DNA of 64,000 nucleotides from UBA4782 sp034429195 (lineage in GTDB: Bacteria > Chloroflexota > Anaerolineae > Anaerolineales > Anaerolineaceae). Below, piece after piece: positions 36,563-45,193 of the stretch; position 1 is the stretch's first letter, and every line of letters begins with the position of its first letter. Made by a program: the position numbers and the translations under genes. The notes beneath the pieces were generated by a model. It saw only the letters and a program-made list of their open reading frames with translations, made no database searches and was not told the origin of the DNA. The stretch spans positions 248,001-312,000 of the forward strand of contig DAOUGQ010000007.1 of the NCBI GenBank assembly GCA_034429195.1. Direction: 5' to 3'.

Positions 36563-36820
36563 ATGGAAGCTTACCTTTCAGCCATCATGGGAGTTGTAGG
36601 AGTCGTTGCGGGCGCTTTAATCACAGACGCAAGTCAACGGCATAAGGTGAAAGCTGAATCTGCCAAAGCGGAGGCTGAAGCGGCAAAAATCAAAGCTGAA
36701 GAGAATGAGCAGATCCGGCAAACGGTCATGTCATTGATCGAACCGTTGCAAGAGCAAATCAATTCATCCATAACACCCACACATAAGGAAATTGATATCT
36801 CTAAATTAAAGTGGATGTGA
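36563..36820 (+). CDS. Small membrane-anchored coiled-coil protein, phage-like
   Basis: 85 aa with one N-terminal membrane helix (YLSAIMGVVGVVAGALITDA) followed by a highly charged helix rich in K, E and A (KVKAESAKAEAEAAKIKAEE), a likely coiled coil. This single-helix-plus-coil layout is frequent in phage holin or tail accessory proteins. It follows the multi-span gene by 5 bp. Its 3' end overlaps the convergent nucleotidyltransferase gene by 15 bp, which may mark the right edge of the phage relic. Confidence 0.45.
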   Translation: MEAYLSAIMGVVGVVAGALITDASQRHKVKAESAKAEAEAAKIKAEENEQIRQTVMSLIEPLQEQINSSITPTHKEIDISKLKWM

Positions 36821-37624
36821 GGCACAGGTTCTATCGTAGATTTCTTTTACTTCCTGTCGCAACACCTTATATTTTTCATAAGCCATATTTATCGTATTTG
36901 CATCTGACCCCAATTTGATTATTTCACAAAGCTGCTCATAAAAGGATTGCGGAATGAAATGGAAATTCTGGGTGATCTCTTGCACACGTTTTCTGCTTGG
37001 GAACAACACTTCATTCATTCCATATACCAACTGCAGAAGATTATCGATCGCATCGTCGATTGAGATATGAAAGAACAATACATCACGTCGATTGACTGCC
37101 CGCAATAAGTCTTCATCATCATCCAATAAAGCCAATGAACGTTTAAGAATGGCAGCTTTCAATTTTGGCGGATAAACATCCAGATTATTCTTGATATTTG
37201 TCAGAAAACCATCCTTTTCATGAAGAATCTGAATATTTTTGAACATGGCCAATCGTCCGGTTGGATAGTACCCATTCTCTCTTTTATATTGTTTACCTTC
37301 GATGATCGATGTGCAATCTTGCGTTACTTCGGATTCGGTAAAGTACATGATCCAGGTATCAATTCTATTTAAAAGTAGAAAATCTACATCTCCCCAATAT
37401 TTCGAAACCATAACCCTTGTTTTCAGTGAGCCATTTTCTTTCAAATATAATGGGTACAGCAATTCACGAGTTTCAACAGGAGGAATTTCCGAACAATAGA
37501 CAAATAGATCAATATCTCCTTCAGAACTTTTTTGTGGAATTGGATTACTGGTTAAACCTATTGCTTTTACTGGTTCGGCACGAGCGATATTATCAACAAG
37601 ATCATCAATTGCTTTTTTTATCAT
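36806..37624 (-). CDS. Nucleotidyltransferase-like protein
   Basis: 272 aa with GGAGTTAAT before the ATG. The N-terminus has the pol-beta type nucleotidyltransferase pattern: GLTSNPIPQKSSEGDIDLFV (about 23-42) in which GDIDLFV supplies the metal-binding Asp pair, with a third acidic residue in YWGDVDFLLL. The remaining helical part is unassigned. The glycine-serine pair before the Asp motif is spaced more widely than in classic GSxxxG enzymes, so activity is not certain. Relatives include antibiotic-modifying and toxin-antitoxin (MNT) proteins; no HEPN partner lies beside it. Confidence 0.6.
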   Translation of the reverse strand: MIKKAIDDLVDNIARAEPVKAIGLTSNPIPQKSSEGDIDLFVYCSEIPPVETRELLYPLYLKENGSLKTRVMVSKYWGDVDFLLLNRIDTWIMYFTESEVTQDCTSIIEGKQYKRENGYYPTGRLAMFKNIQILHEKDGFLTNIKNNLDVYPPKLKAAILKRSLALLDDDEDLLRAVNRRDVLFFHISIDDAIDNLLQLVYGMNEVLFPSRKRVQEITQNFHFIPQSFYEQLCEIIKLGSDANTINMAYEKYKVLRQEVKEIYDRTCASHPL

Positions 37625-37700
37625 ATTAACTCCATTGAAACCGTAAGAAATATCTTTCTGTCAGTATCATGAATAATCTCAAAGATTATATATCCTCTTT

Positions 37701-38552
37701 TCATATCGAATTCTTTATATCTGTAAATCGAAATTCATAATATTGAAATTTTTGGGCAGGCTGAAACGAAAGATGCATTGCAAGTTTTTTGGAAGGAATA
37801 TTTTCATCATCAGTTCCCCAATGGGGTGTTAAGCCATTTTGCAAACACTCATCGATGAATGCCTGTGCGACTAGCCTTCCATATCCTTTATTTCTTTCTT
37901 CTTTTTGATAGGTTTCAATAACGATCTCATGATCAGTTCCTGTAACTGCACAGGAGAAACAACTACTGATTATTTGCTTATCTTTTACAAGATAAAAACC
38001 AATCCCTTTCTTCATAAAGTCATCGAGGGTTAGCCAGAACTCAAGAATACATTCTGATAATTCTTCTATCTCTGCGAACTGATCTGCTCGATTTTCGATC
38101 TTCTTGATCTCTATTTTTCCTCCATTCCTGTCGAGAGGATTTTTTTCTTCTCTATACAACTTTTCATTGAAAATGAAATCTTGCCGGTATCCTGTTGCAA
38201 ATTTTTCGTCTTTTAATATTTCAGATAAGGCATTGGAAAAACCGCTGTCATTTATGATAGCTCCAATAAATGTAGTACAACCTTGCTCCAGGTTCATTGG
38301 CGCCAGGGTATCCCTGAAGAGTTGCAAAAGTGACCCGTTGAAATCCCTATTTTTACCATCTCCAACAAAATAGAACAGGCAATTAATAGCCCAGACTAAT
38401 GCTGTTTTTGGGTTTATTGGATCGTCAGCAAAGATCCTTCCCCGAGTATTACACTCGATCACTGACTTTATTACGGTAGCGTAATTTAAATATTCAGCAT
38501 CAAGCAAGGGAAGGATTCTGGCATATTGAGAAGAGTCAAGCTCAACGATCAT
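37701..38552 (-). CDS. GNAT acetyltransferase, ZmaR-like family
   Basis: 283 aa with AGGAGGATTTTCATCA before the ATG. The C-terminal half carries the GNAT core: EIVIETYQKEERNKGYGRLV then AQAFIDECLQNGLTPHWGT, including R/N-x-x-G-x-G/A as NKGYGR and the TPHWGT segment found in the GNAT_acetyltran (zwittermicin resistance-like) group. The N-terminal half is a helical extension usual in this group. The substrate is probably a small amine. It stands alone with no operon partner. Confidence 0.7.
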   Translation of the reverse strand: MIVELDSSQYARILPLLDAEYLNYATVIKSVIECNTRGRIFADDPINPKTALVWAINCLFYFVGDGKNRDFNGSLLQLFRDTLAPMNLEQGCTTFIGAIINDSGFSNALSEILKDEKFATGYRQDFIFNEKLYREEKNPLDRNGGKIEIKKIENRADQFAEIEELSECILEFWLTLDDFMKKGIGFYLVKDKQIISSCFSCAVTGTDHEIVIETYQKEERNKGYGRLVAQAFIDECLQNGLTPHWGTDDENIPSKKLAMHLSFQPAQKFQYYEFRFTDIKNSI

Positions 38553-38914
38553 TGATGAAAATCCTCCTGAAGAAATAAATTGTTACGTAAAAGCTCAATC
38601 AATATGATTGCTAGCAAAAGAATTTTATTTTCAAAAGAACTGGCATGTCGTTTGGTAACGATATTTTTTACTTGGTTAACCCCATAAGATCGGAAGATAA
38701 CAATTCACTTATGTGAAACCCCAAAGCATCTATGCTGTGCTACAATGGCAACGGGCTGAATATTGGCACTAACAAATCTAGATCGAGCATATAGTGAAAA
38801 TAATTGGATTCTACCAACAGCAGCAATTATCGTTGTGAGTTTACAGTATAACAAAATTACACCGAATTAACAGCTAGATGAGTATTTAGACAAAAACATT
38901 AGTAAAGAGATAAA
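38553..38914. other. Intergenic region, nothing identified
   Basis: 362 bp between the divergent GNAT and methyltransferase genes. AT-rich. I see no ORF with a ribosome site, hairpin, repeat or RNA gene that I can support; promoters for both genes must lie here. Confidence 0.4.
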
Positions 38915-39667
38915 ATGACGATCGCCGAATTCTACGATGAATTTTATGATAGAGCAGAAAAAAGTCATGCTCATGCTGTATTTTGTGAGCGGGTTTACGG
39001 AATAAACCTGTGCCAACATGGCATGGCTGATGTACATCAGATCGAGTTGATGCTTGAATCGTTAAATCTGGATGAAACATGTTGCGTATTGGATTTAGGA
39101 TGTGGTCCGGGTTATATATCAGCCTACATTCAAAAAAAGCTGCAATGCCACCTTGTGGGATTGGACATATCTTCAATAGCTATTCAAAGGGCAAATGATC
39201 GATTTGGTTTGAAAAACCCAGATCTTCAATTCATCACAGGTGATATGGAGAATCTTGATTTTGGGAATGAATTGTTTGATGCCATTTTATTGATTGACAC
39301 TCATTATTTTGTGGATGATTTTACCAGGATGATCCCAAAACTTCTTACACAGTTAAAAGAAAAAGGGAAGATCGCAATTTTTTCAGATGAAGGAAAAGGG
39401 ATTGAAGGTCTGGATGAATCAAAAACAGAGCCTTCTGAGACAATCATAGGGCAATACTTGATCCACAAAAAGATTCCTTTTAAGGGTATTCGTTTATACG
39501 AAGAAAATCGTGCTCATTGGATCAAGAAAAAGGAAGCTCTCGTTGAATTAAAAGAGGAATTTGAAAGTGAGAACAATCAGTTTCTTTATAACAACAGGCT
39601 GGCAGAATGTGATGATCATGATAGAACCCTGGATGGAAGGTATTTATTCATCATCAGCAAACCTTAA
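38915..39667 (+). CDS. Class I SAM-dependent methyltransferase
   Basis: 250 aa. Motif I is VLDLGCGPGYISAYIQKKL (about 59-77), the acidic end of strand 2 is LVGLDISSIAIQRA, motif II is FITGDMENLDF and motif IV LFDAILLIDTHYFVDDF. This is the full set for a small-molecule methyltransferase of the UbiE/SmtA type. The substrate is unknown. No partner genes lie nearby. Confidence 0.8.
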   Translation: MTIAEFYDEFYDRAEKSHAHAVFCERVYGINLCQHGMADVHQIELMLESLNLDETCCVLDLGCGPGYISAYIQKKLQCHLVGLDISSIAIQRANDRFGLKNPDLQFITGDMENLDFGNELFDAILLIDTHYFVDDFTRMIPKLLTQLKEKGKIAIFSDEGKGIEGLDESKTEPSETIIGQYLIHKKIPFKGIRLYEENRAHWIKKKEALVELKEEFESENNQFLYNNRLAECDDHDRTLDGRYLFIISKP

Positions 39668-39766
39668 TTCATGAAATGCCCGATACCAGCACTCCGCTCC
39701 TGTGCCGTGTTAATTACTTCAGTAACCGTATAAGTTGATTTTCGCTTATTGCGGTTATCGAGAATT

Positions 39767-40330
39767 TTATATCCTGAGCAAGCCACGAAAACCCCTTACA
39801 GCATAGTAAGAGGATGCACCGTTATGATACACAAATACATGATCGTAACGACGATCGCCGAAGATGGCTCCACCAAGTTTTCTTATTTCTGGCGGTGTTT
39901 TCAACCAGCTGGATGTTTTCGTATCAAACTTGCCAAGGCTTTGCAGCTCTCGATATTGTTCTTCGTTTAATAGCTCAATACCCATATCATTTGCCATATC
40001 GATTGCGTTATCGCCAGGTTTGAACTCTTTCCTCGATTCTAGCGCTTCACGGTCATAACAAATATTTCTGCGACCTGCAGGGCTTTCTGCTGAGCAATCG
40101 AAGAAAATGTATTCACCTGTCTCATTGTCATACCCCACAACATCCGGTTCGCCGCCGGTTCTTTCCATCTCACTGAGCGACCATAGTTTTTCAGGATTTG
40201 CTTCCAGCTTTAGCTGTACTTTTGCCCATTCGATCGTTTCATGGCGGTTCGTGTTTTTCTCAAAACGTTTTTTTAATGTTTTAAGCAGGTCTTCACGTTG
40301 TTCTGGTGATAAATCTTTTTTCGTACCCAT
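39767..40330 (-). CDS. DUF4256 family protein
   Basis: 187 aa, full length for DUF4256. The characteristic pieces are LWSLSEMERTGGEPDVVGYD, FFDCSAESPAGRRNICYDRE, GIELLNEEQYRELQSLGKFD and the end GASSYYAVRGFRGLLRI. The function of this soluble family is unknown. It is a singleton gene in the accessory region and intact, unlike its neighbour. Confidence 0.75.
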   Translation of the reverse strand: MGTKKDLSPEQREDLLKTLKKRFEKNTNRHETIEWAKVQLKLEANPEKLWSLSEMERTGGEPDVVGYDNETGEYIFFDCSAESPAGRRNICYDREALESRKEFKPGDNAIDMANDMGIELLNEEQYRELQSLGKFDTKTSSWLKTPPEIRKLGGAIFGDRRYDHVFVYHNGASSYYAVRGFRGLLRI

Positions 40331-40460
40331 AATCTTGTACCTCTATAAGCATCTTCGTTTTTATTACAGTAGAACGCATATCAATTCATTTTCATTATAC
40401 ATATATTAGAAGGTATAGATCGGCCGTATTCATGTTCAAGATACCGAGTGCAACCAATCT

Positions 40461-40983
40461 TTAACGCTTGATGTTGATAAAACCTTTACTGTTGCTTGGA
40501 AGGATCAGGTTTTCCACATCCAGTTGTGGTGAGTGATGATGGATTGTGCATCCAGGGGCAACCTATCCCAGGCTGTGTGCCCGTCTTTTACAACCATCAC
40601 TTCGTAGTTTTTACTGGCAGCAACATGGATGGCGGTGTCTGCATTAAAATTAGTTGCACAGCCCGTAATGATGCACGTTTTCAAACCATGATGTTCGAGA
40701 AGATCAGGCAACTTGGTTTTGTAGAAAGAATCGCAAGCCTGGTAGCAGAACAACAAATCTATATCCATTCGTTCAAGAGACGGCAGAATTTGCCAGCCTT
40801 CTGATCCTGGTGTAAGCCTGCCTGCATTTTCATGCTGGATGAATATGACGATACCACCCCGGCGGCATGTACTACCCTGGCGATCTCATTTACCCGCTGG
40901 ACAACACCTTTAGTATCATAGCGTGGTATGTCTCCATCAAATCATCCTGTTTGCATATCAATAACGTGCAGAACTACTCTCAT
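40461..40983 (-). pseudogene. Broken isochorismatase-family hydrolase
   Basis: Reading the minus strand from the ATG at 40983 (GAAGG upstream) gives MRVVLHVIDMQTG, then an in-frame TGA, then FDGDIPRYDTKGVVQRVNEI. After a one-base frameshift at a G4 run near 40860 it continues GGIVIFIQHENAGRLTPG, then the catalytic-cysteine segment CIITGCATNFNADTAIHVAA. A second frameshift near an A4 run by 40510 leads to ENLILPSNSKGFINIKR and a TAA at 40461. Joined together, these fragments cover a complete cysteine hydrolase of the isochorismatase fold. One nonsense and two frameshifts make it a pseudogene; indels at short homopolymers mean assembly error should also be considered. Confidence 0.75.
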
Positions 40984-41417
40984 AAAACCTTCTTTCATAC
41001 CCTGAGATATATAAGAGATTGGTTCAGCGGTACAGTCTATGACTATACCCGTTTACGTACTGTAGACCGGATGGATATAGGTTTGCAAGAATATCGTATT
41101 ATGTTGCTTATCGCAACGAATTTTCGTATTACTACTCCCCCTTTCATTACATATTTTTTATAACTCTTCACTTCCTATCATCAAACATATCACCCAATGC
41201 AATTTAATAGAAACACCCAGTCTACCTGTTTTGGGATGGCCGCATTGATTCTTTACAGGCAAGATACCAGTAGTAGATATAGGTAAAAAGAGAAGTAGTG
41301 TTTGGAAATGGTTGAGATTTCTGTAGAGTTATAATAAGTTTTATCCATTTTATAGAAGTGTTTACAAAATATTTTCTACTTTTGAATTTTTACTTTCTCG
41401 ATTTGTTCCACTGGCAG
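40984..41417. other. Intergenic region, nothing identified
   Basis: 434 bp, AT-rich, between the isochorismatase pseudogene and the ASCH-like gene. I find no ORF, RNA or repeat that I can support, apart from the few codons of the ASCH-like frame that continue past its TGA (see that entry). Confidence 0.35.
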
Positions 41418-41804
41418 TCAGTCATCCATATTCCCATAATCACTCTTGTCAATTCGAAATGGTTCCACGGTTTGCGCATCACTTATTTCGATCAACACCA
41501 GATAACGATTACCAGCCCACCTGTCATATTGCTTTTTGGTTAACTGGAGTCTGTCTTTATTACGATCAATTAACTGGTTAGACTCATCTTCTTTTAATCT
41601 TTCTGAGTTGAATACCCTTTTTACTTTTGCAGAGGTTCGTATCATCCCTTCGGAATTGTTGTTGATGAAGTAGAGCACATCATTTTCGTTAACCCTGCCA
41701 CAGGGCATCTTTCGACCCGCCGCGCCCCGAATGATCATCGTTTTCTTCCCGGAAAGTAAATCCAATTCTTTTGCATTTACATCCACATAAACCACATGAT
41801 CCAT
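41418..41804 (-). CDS. ASCH/PUA-like domain protein, possibly truncated at the C-terminus
   Basis: 128 aa. The N-terminal VVYVDVNAKELDLLSGKKTM then IIRGAAGRKMPCGRVNENDV and LYFINN are typical of small ASCH/PUA-like RNA-binding or modified-base proteins. The frame ends GNMDD-TGA; past the TGA it continues LPVEQIEKVKIQK to a TAG near 41376. From memory, relatives have Trp at the TGA position, so a TGG-to-TGA change may have removed about 14 residues. The rest of the protein seems intact. Confidence 0.5.
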   Translation of the reverse strand: MDHVVYVDVNAKELDLLSGKKTMIIRGAAGRKMPCGRVNENDVLYFINNNSEGMIRTSAKVKRVFNSERLKEDESNQLIDRNKDRLQLTKKQYDRWAGNRYLVLIEISDAQTVEPFRIDKSDYGNMDD

Positions 41805-42064
41805 GATTATTGTCCTAAGATTGCTTATTTAGGTTTTGCAACCTTATAGTTTGGGTTATGAAGTACGGTCTGGCATAATGATCTGCCAAACAATTAAAGA
41901 ACAGAAATTAATATACATTGAAGTAGAATTCCACGATAATGAAGTATTACTTGCTTAACCTTTTTTATGACAAAATTTTTCTCGTTAGGAAATAGCCTCA
42001 TTATATGTTGTGTTTCTTGGTATAGTTTGACCAGTAGCCTGTTCTGCGATATTGATTAGTTTAT

Positions 42065-42502
42065 CTACGATTTTTTAGCAAATACACAAAGATGTTCAGC
42101 ATCTTCATAATTAGCAATTGATGGATTGATTATTCCATGTGAAATATCATTGCAAAAAATGACTAGCTCATCAAATCCAGGAAATTCAATTGGAAGTATC
42201 TTGTACCATTCTTCAATTCCTTTTCTGGAAGTTAATTTTGTTTGGGCAAAGTAGGAATTGTAAAACCAAGCCATTTTATCTTGTAAACCAGGGTGCTTCT
42301 TCTTTAAGAAATTATTCATTTCTTGTTCTTTTCCAAGCGTTTCAATAATTTGGGTTAAATTTGCTTCGATAAAAAAACCAGCAAAAACTAAGGCAACAAT
42401 ACAGTCTGAAATTTCTGTAAGGTGATTATCCATTTTTGCTCGTTTTAATGCTTGCCAACTAATCGCAATCAAAATGGACGCATCTTTACTTATTTCTGGC
42501 AT
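42065..42502 (-). CDS. Hypothetical helical protein
   Basis: 145 aa, AGGG upstream of the ATG. All-helical, with a hydrophobic helix DCIVALVFAGFFIEANLTQI (about 33-52) and a late FCNDISHGIINPSIANYEDA (about 115-134). The last segment resembles the R/N-x-x-x-H part of HEPN-type proteins, but the Arg is absent, so a HEPN ribonuclease call is not supported. No partner gene is evident. Confidence 0.45.
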   Translation of the reverse strand: MPEISKDASILIAISWQALKRAKMDNHLTEISDCIVALVFAGFFIEANLTQIIETLGKEQEMNNFLKKKHPGLQDKMAWFYNSYFAQTKLTSRKGIEEWYKILPIEFPGFDELVIFCNDISHGIINPSIANYEDAEHLCVFAKKS

Positions 42503-42699
42503 TTCTTTCTTTCCCTAGGTATATATCTGATTTGTAGAATATGGATTATCGAATAAAGCTATTCATTGATATATGGTTGTAGACTCGCCTTGAAAGCAGA
42601 ACTATTTCAAATCGTTTTTTCCGGAACAGGAAATGTTTGAAAATGCACAAGAATCTGTAATGAAGAGATACCCAAATTGGGGGGCATTTTTGTTTAGCA

Positions 42700-43449
42700 T
42701 CATACCCAATTAGGTTCTTTACAATGCGGACAGTTTACCCGAACTTTTGGCACACTTTCTCCTGCAAAACCCTGAATTACTTTTTGCGCCACAAAGCTCA
42801 TTCCACATTTTTGACAATTTATAAATATACATGAGGATATTAAACCAGCCGCCATTGAGACTGACCTAGTGATTTTCACATTCGTTTCAGATGCTGTACC
42901 TTCTCCAACTTTGCTTATTCTTTTACCAATACCTGAACCTGTATTTGTAATAATCTCTCCAACACCTTCACCCACAACCGTTATTTTCTCTCCTGATTCC
43001 TTATGATCAATTGTTACGTCAAGTCCTATCCCACTACCAGCATTTTGAATGATGCTTCCAAAACCGCCATCTGAAACCATAACTTCTCTGATAGGAACTT
43101 CTCCTGATTTGCGTCTAGAAATGAATTCTTCGTGTTCTTTTTTCCAAGTGTGAAGTAAATCAACTGTATATTTTCGTACGTCCAAATCTATTTCCCTAGC
43201 ACAATTTTTACAAAGCCATATTCCATTTGAGATATGCCTTCTTTGAGCATCTGTCATATCAGGATCATATCTTGCTTGACCTTTTCTGGCTGCCTTAATA
43301 TGAGCAGCTTCGCCTAGGTTAATAGCTTTATCGTCTTCCGAATGTGCAAAGCTCGTAGACATTCTACATTCAGGATTGGAGCATGTCTGTCCTGCACGCT
43401 TTGCCAATATGTCCTTTGTTTTCTGCGTGAAATCGGGACCTTCTAACAT
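42700..43449 (-). CDS. HNH-like zinc protein with glycine-rich repeats and C-terminal zinc ribbon
   Basis: 249 aa from the ATG at 43449 (AAAGGTG upstream); an outer ATG at 43476 is possible. The N-terminus (about 1-110) reads KRAGQTCSNPECRMSTSFAH, then LGEAAHIKAARKGQARYDPD and SNGIWLCKNCAREIDLD. This is an HNH endonuclease-type fold with CxxxxC and CxxC zinc clamps and AAHI as the catalytic His segment, seen in several anti-phage and restriction-linked proteins. The middle contains internal repeats (NAGSGIG/NTGSGIG, VGEGVGE/VGEGTAS). The C-terminus is a two-CxxC zinc ribbon (CQKCGM, CPHCKEP). A DNA- or RNA-cleaving defence role is plausible but not shown, and no partner gene is present. Confidence 0.55.
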   Translation of the reverse strand: MLEGPDFTQKTKDILAKRAGQTCSNPECRMSTSFAHSEDDKAINLGEAAHIKAARKGQARYDPDMTDAQRRHISNGIWLCKNCAREIDLDVRKYTVDLLHTWKKEHEEFISRRKSGEVPIREVMVSDGGFGSIIQNAGSGIGLDVTIDHKESGEKITVVGEGVGEIITNTGSGIGKRISKVGEGTASETNVKITRSVSMAAGLISSCIFINCQKCGMSFVAQKVIQGFAGESVPKVRVNCPHCKEPNWV

Positions 43450-43657
43450 TTTCTTGCACCTTTGATATTTTTGCATACATCAACCACCCCATTTACTATT
43501 AGCCTAAATATGATTTGCTATGTGTTAATCTTCAAAATATTCTTTTTAGCAATAACAAATACTTTTCTTTTCCAACCCTTAAGCACACCCCACTCTTGAA
43601 TAAAATTATATACTAAATATCCTGCAAATCTCCCTGATTAAAATCCCCCTTTGCTTT

Positions 43658-44014
43658 TCATTCCTTTGCCCCGTACCTGGTCAACAAGTCCACTATCTCC
43701 GTCAGTTCTTTTTGGGATGCCATTTGCAGGGGTGTTCAACCTTCCTGGTCGGTGGCATTCACATCTGTCCCCAGTTTTAATAATTGTTCAATGGTAGCCA
43801 ACCCAATCTTGCCAAAATAGATTGCTGTGTGCAGTGGTGAGAAGCCGCTGTAACAGCCTCCCGTGGTCTGAAGATTGACATCGGCACCATACTCCAGTAA
43901 CAAAGCCACCACCTCTTCATGTCCTTCTTTCAAAGCGGCATGTAATGATGCCATCCCCCAGGGGTCTTGATAATTGACATCGCTACCCGCCTCCAGCAGC
44001 TCGGCAACGATGAC
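43658..44014 (-). pseudogene. Ankyrin-repeat gene remnant
   Basis: From about 44014 the minus strand reads VIVAELLEAGSDVNYQDPWG, then MASLHAALKEGHEEVVALLL, EYGADVNLQ, FSPLHTAIYFGKIGLATIEQ and DVNATDQEG. A TGA comes where ankyrin repeats usually have a residue before TPL, and the frame goes on as TPLQMASQKELTEIVDLLTR to a TGA at 43658. Another TGA lies at 44015, directly before the first repeat shown. So about four ankyrin repeats survive, with at least one internal stop and a lost start. It lies 47 bp past the stop of the zinc metallopeptidase gene on the same strand. Confidence 0.7.
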
Positions 44015-44061
44015 TCAGTCGTTGCTGGTCACAGATTATCCAGACAACAAATGGAAACCGT

Positions 44062-44943
44062 TTATTCTGTCCAACCGGGAGTGTCACAGGAATTGACATC
44101 TCCAGATTGTATGCCATCCATAAAGGCTGCCTGGCGCTGTTCGGATGATCCATGCGTCCATGACTCGGGAGAGATATAACCCTGTGTCTCTCGTTGAATT
44201 CGGTCATCACCCACTGCTGCTGCGGCATCCAGGCTTTGAGCGATTTCCTCGTTTGTGGGCGCAGTCAGGTATCCGGTTTCAGCTGCGTGGTATGCCCAGA
44301 CACCAGCCAGGCAGTCTGCCTGAAGCTCGATGAACACCGACATGCTTTGCGGTCCCGTTGAATTCCCACTGGTCTGTTCGAGTATACCGAGAAGGTTTTG
44401 AATATGATGCCCGTATTCGTGAGCCAGCACGTATGCTTCCGCGAATGGGCCTCCTTCTGCTCCAAAACGAGATTTCAGCTCTTCGAAGAAAGAGAGGTCA
44501 AGATAGACCATCTGGTCACGCTGGCAATAAAAAGGTCCAGATGCTGCAGAAGCATAACCACATGCTGCCTCAGTTGCTCCACTGAACAGCACTGTTTGCG
44601 CCTGTGTATATTGCACATCATGGTTGGCAAATTCCGTAGACCAATAATCTTGGATACTGTTAACATAGCCTACGATACGGCAATCTTCTCTAGTGTTGGC
44701 ATCGGCACCTGTCTGACATTCTGTCTGAAGATCATTGATTTCGCTTTCGGTTTGATTGGATGCCGGTAATTCAGTTGTCACGAGTTCTGATAGATTGTTC
44801 GGATTTACTCCAAGGAGCAATGCAACCAAGAGAATGATCAGCCCCAAACCGCCACCACCAAATGCCACTGTCCGTCCAACACTTCGACCACGGCGATCCT
44901 GAACCTGAGAGGGATCAAGACGAGATTTTTCATTAAAAGGCAT
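44062..44943 (-). CDS. Neutral zinc metallopeptidase, YpfJ/KPN_02809 family
   Basis: 293 aa with AGGAGAGCATTCAT before the ATG. A single N-terminal membrane helix (VAFGGGGLGLIILLVALLLG, about 26-45) follows a cytoplasmic RRGRS patch. The domain outside has the zinc motif HEYGHH (HExxH) in AEAYVLAHEYGHHIQNLLG and the downstream ELQADCLAGVWAYHA, as usual for this family. The enzyme should be a membrane-anchored, exported metalloprotease. Full length and intact. Confidence 0.85.
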   Translation of the reverse strand: MPFNEKSRLDPSQVQDRRGRSVGRTVAFGGGGLGLIILLVALLLGVNPNNLSELVTTELPASNQTESEINDLQTECQTGADANTREDCRIVGYVNSIQDYWSTEFANHDVQYTQAQTVLFSGATEAACGYASAASGPFYCQRDQMVYLDLSFFEELKSRFGAEGGPFAEAYVLAHEYGHHIQNLLGILEQTSGNSTGPQSMSVFIELQADCLAGVWAYHAAETGYLTAPTNEEIAQSLDAAAAVGDDRIQRETQGYISPESWTHGSSEQRQAAFMDGIQSGDVNSCDTPGWTE

Positions 44944-44987
44944 ATGAATGCTCTCCTTTCATAAACCTCAATGGCTCGTTTCTTAAT

Positions 44988-45161
44988 TTAAATTGTAACG
45001 CTTTTTACCTTTATTTTTCCATCTGGTAGTTCATTCTTAAGAGGTAGATTTTCTACTAAACTTGTATAAACAATCGCTTTTGATCCATTTTCAGAATCAA
45101 ATTTAGCAATTAGGGCAGGCTTTCTCAATCGAATAGAATCCATGGGATGAAGAGAATTCAC
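44988..45161 (-). CDS. Small ORF of 51-57 aa, possibly a gene fragment
   Basis: The minus strand is open from a GTG at 45161 (AGGAG just upstream) or an ATG at 45143 to a TAA at 44988. The translation looks coding: MDSIRLRKPALIAKFDSENG then KAIVYTSLVENLPLKNELPD and GKIKVKSVTI. It could be a short intact protein or the end of a larger one. I do not recognise it. Confidence 0.35.
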   Translation of the reverse strand: MNSLHPMDSIRLRKPALIAKFDSENGSKAIVYTSLVENLPLKNELPDGKIKVKSVTI

Positions 45162-45193
45162 CAGCTCCTATGTGAAAGCGGATGAAACTAAAG

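Noticed and set aside
42065..42502. HEPN toxin beside the nucleotidyltransferase
   Set aside because: The R-x4-6-H motif lacks the Arg and the nucleotidyltransferase gene is 4 kb away.
40461..44014. TGA read as tryptophan
   Set aside because: TGA at likely Trp positions occurs in the ankyrin and ASCH-like frames, but TGA is clearly a stop elsewhere (cas4/cas1 overlap, ATP-grasp/GNAT overlap, HD gene). Ordinary decay fits better.
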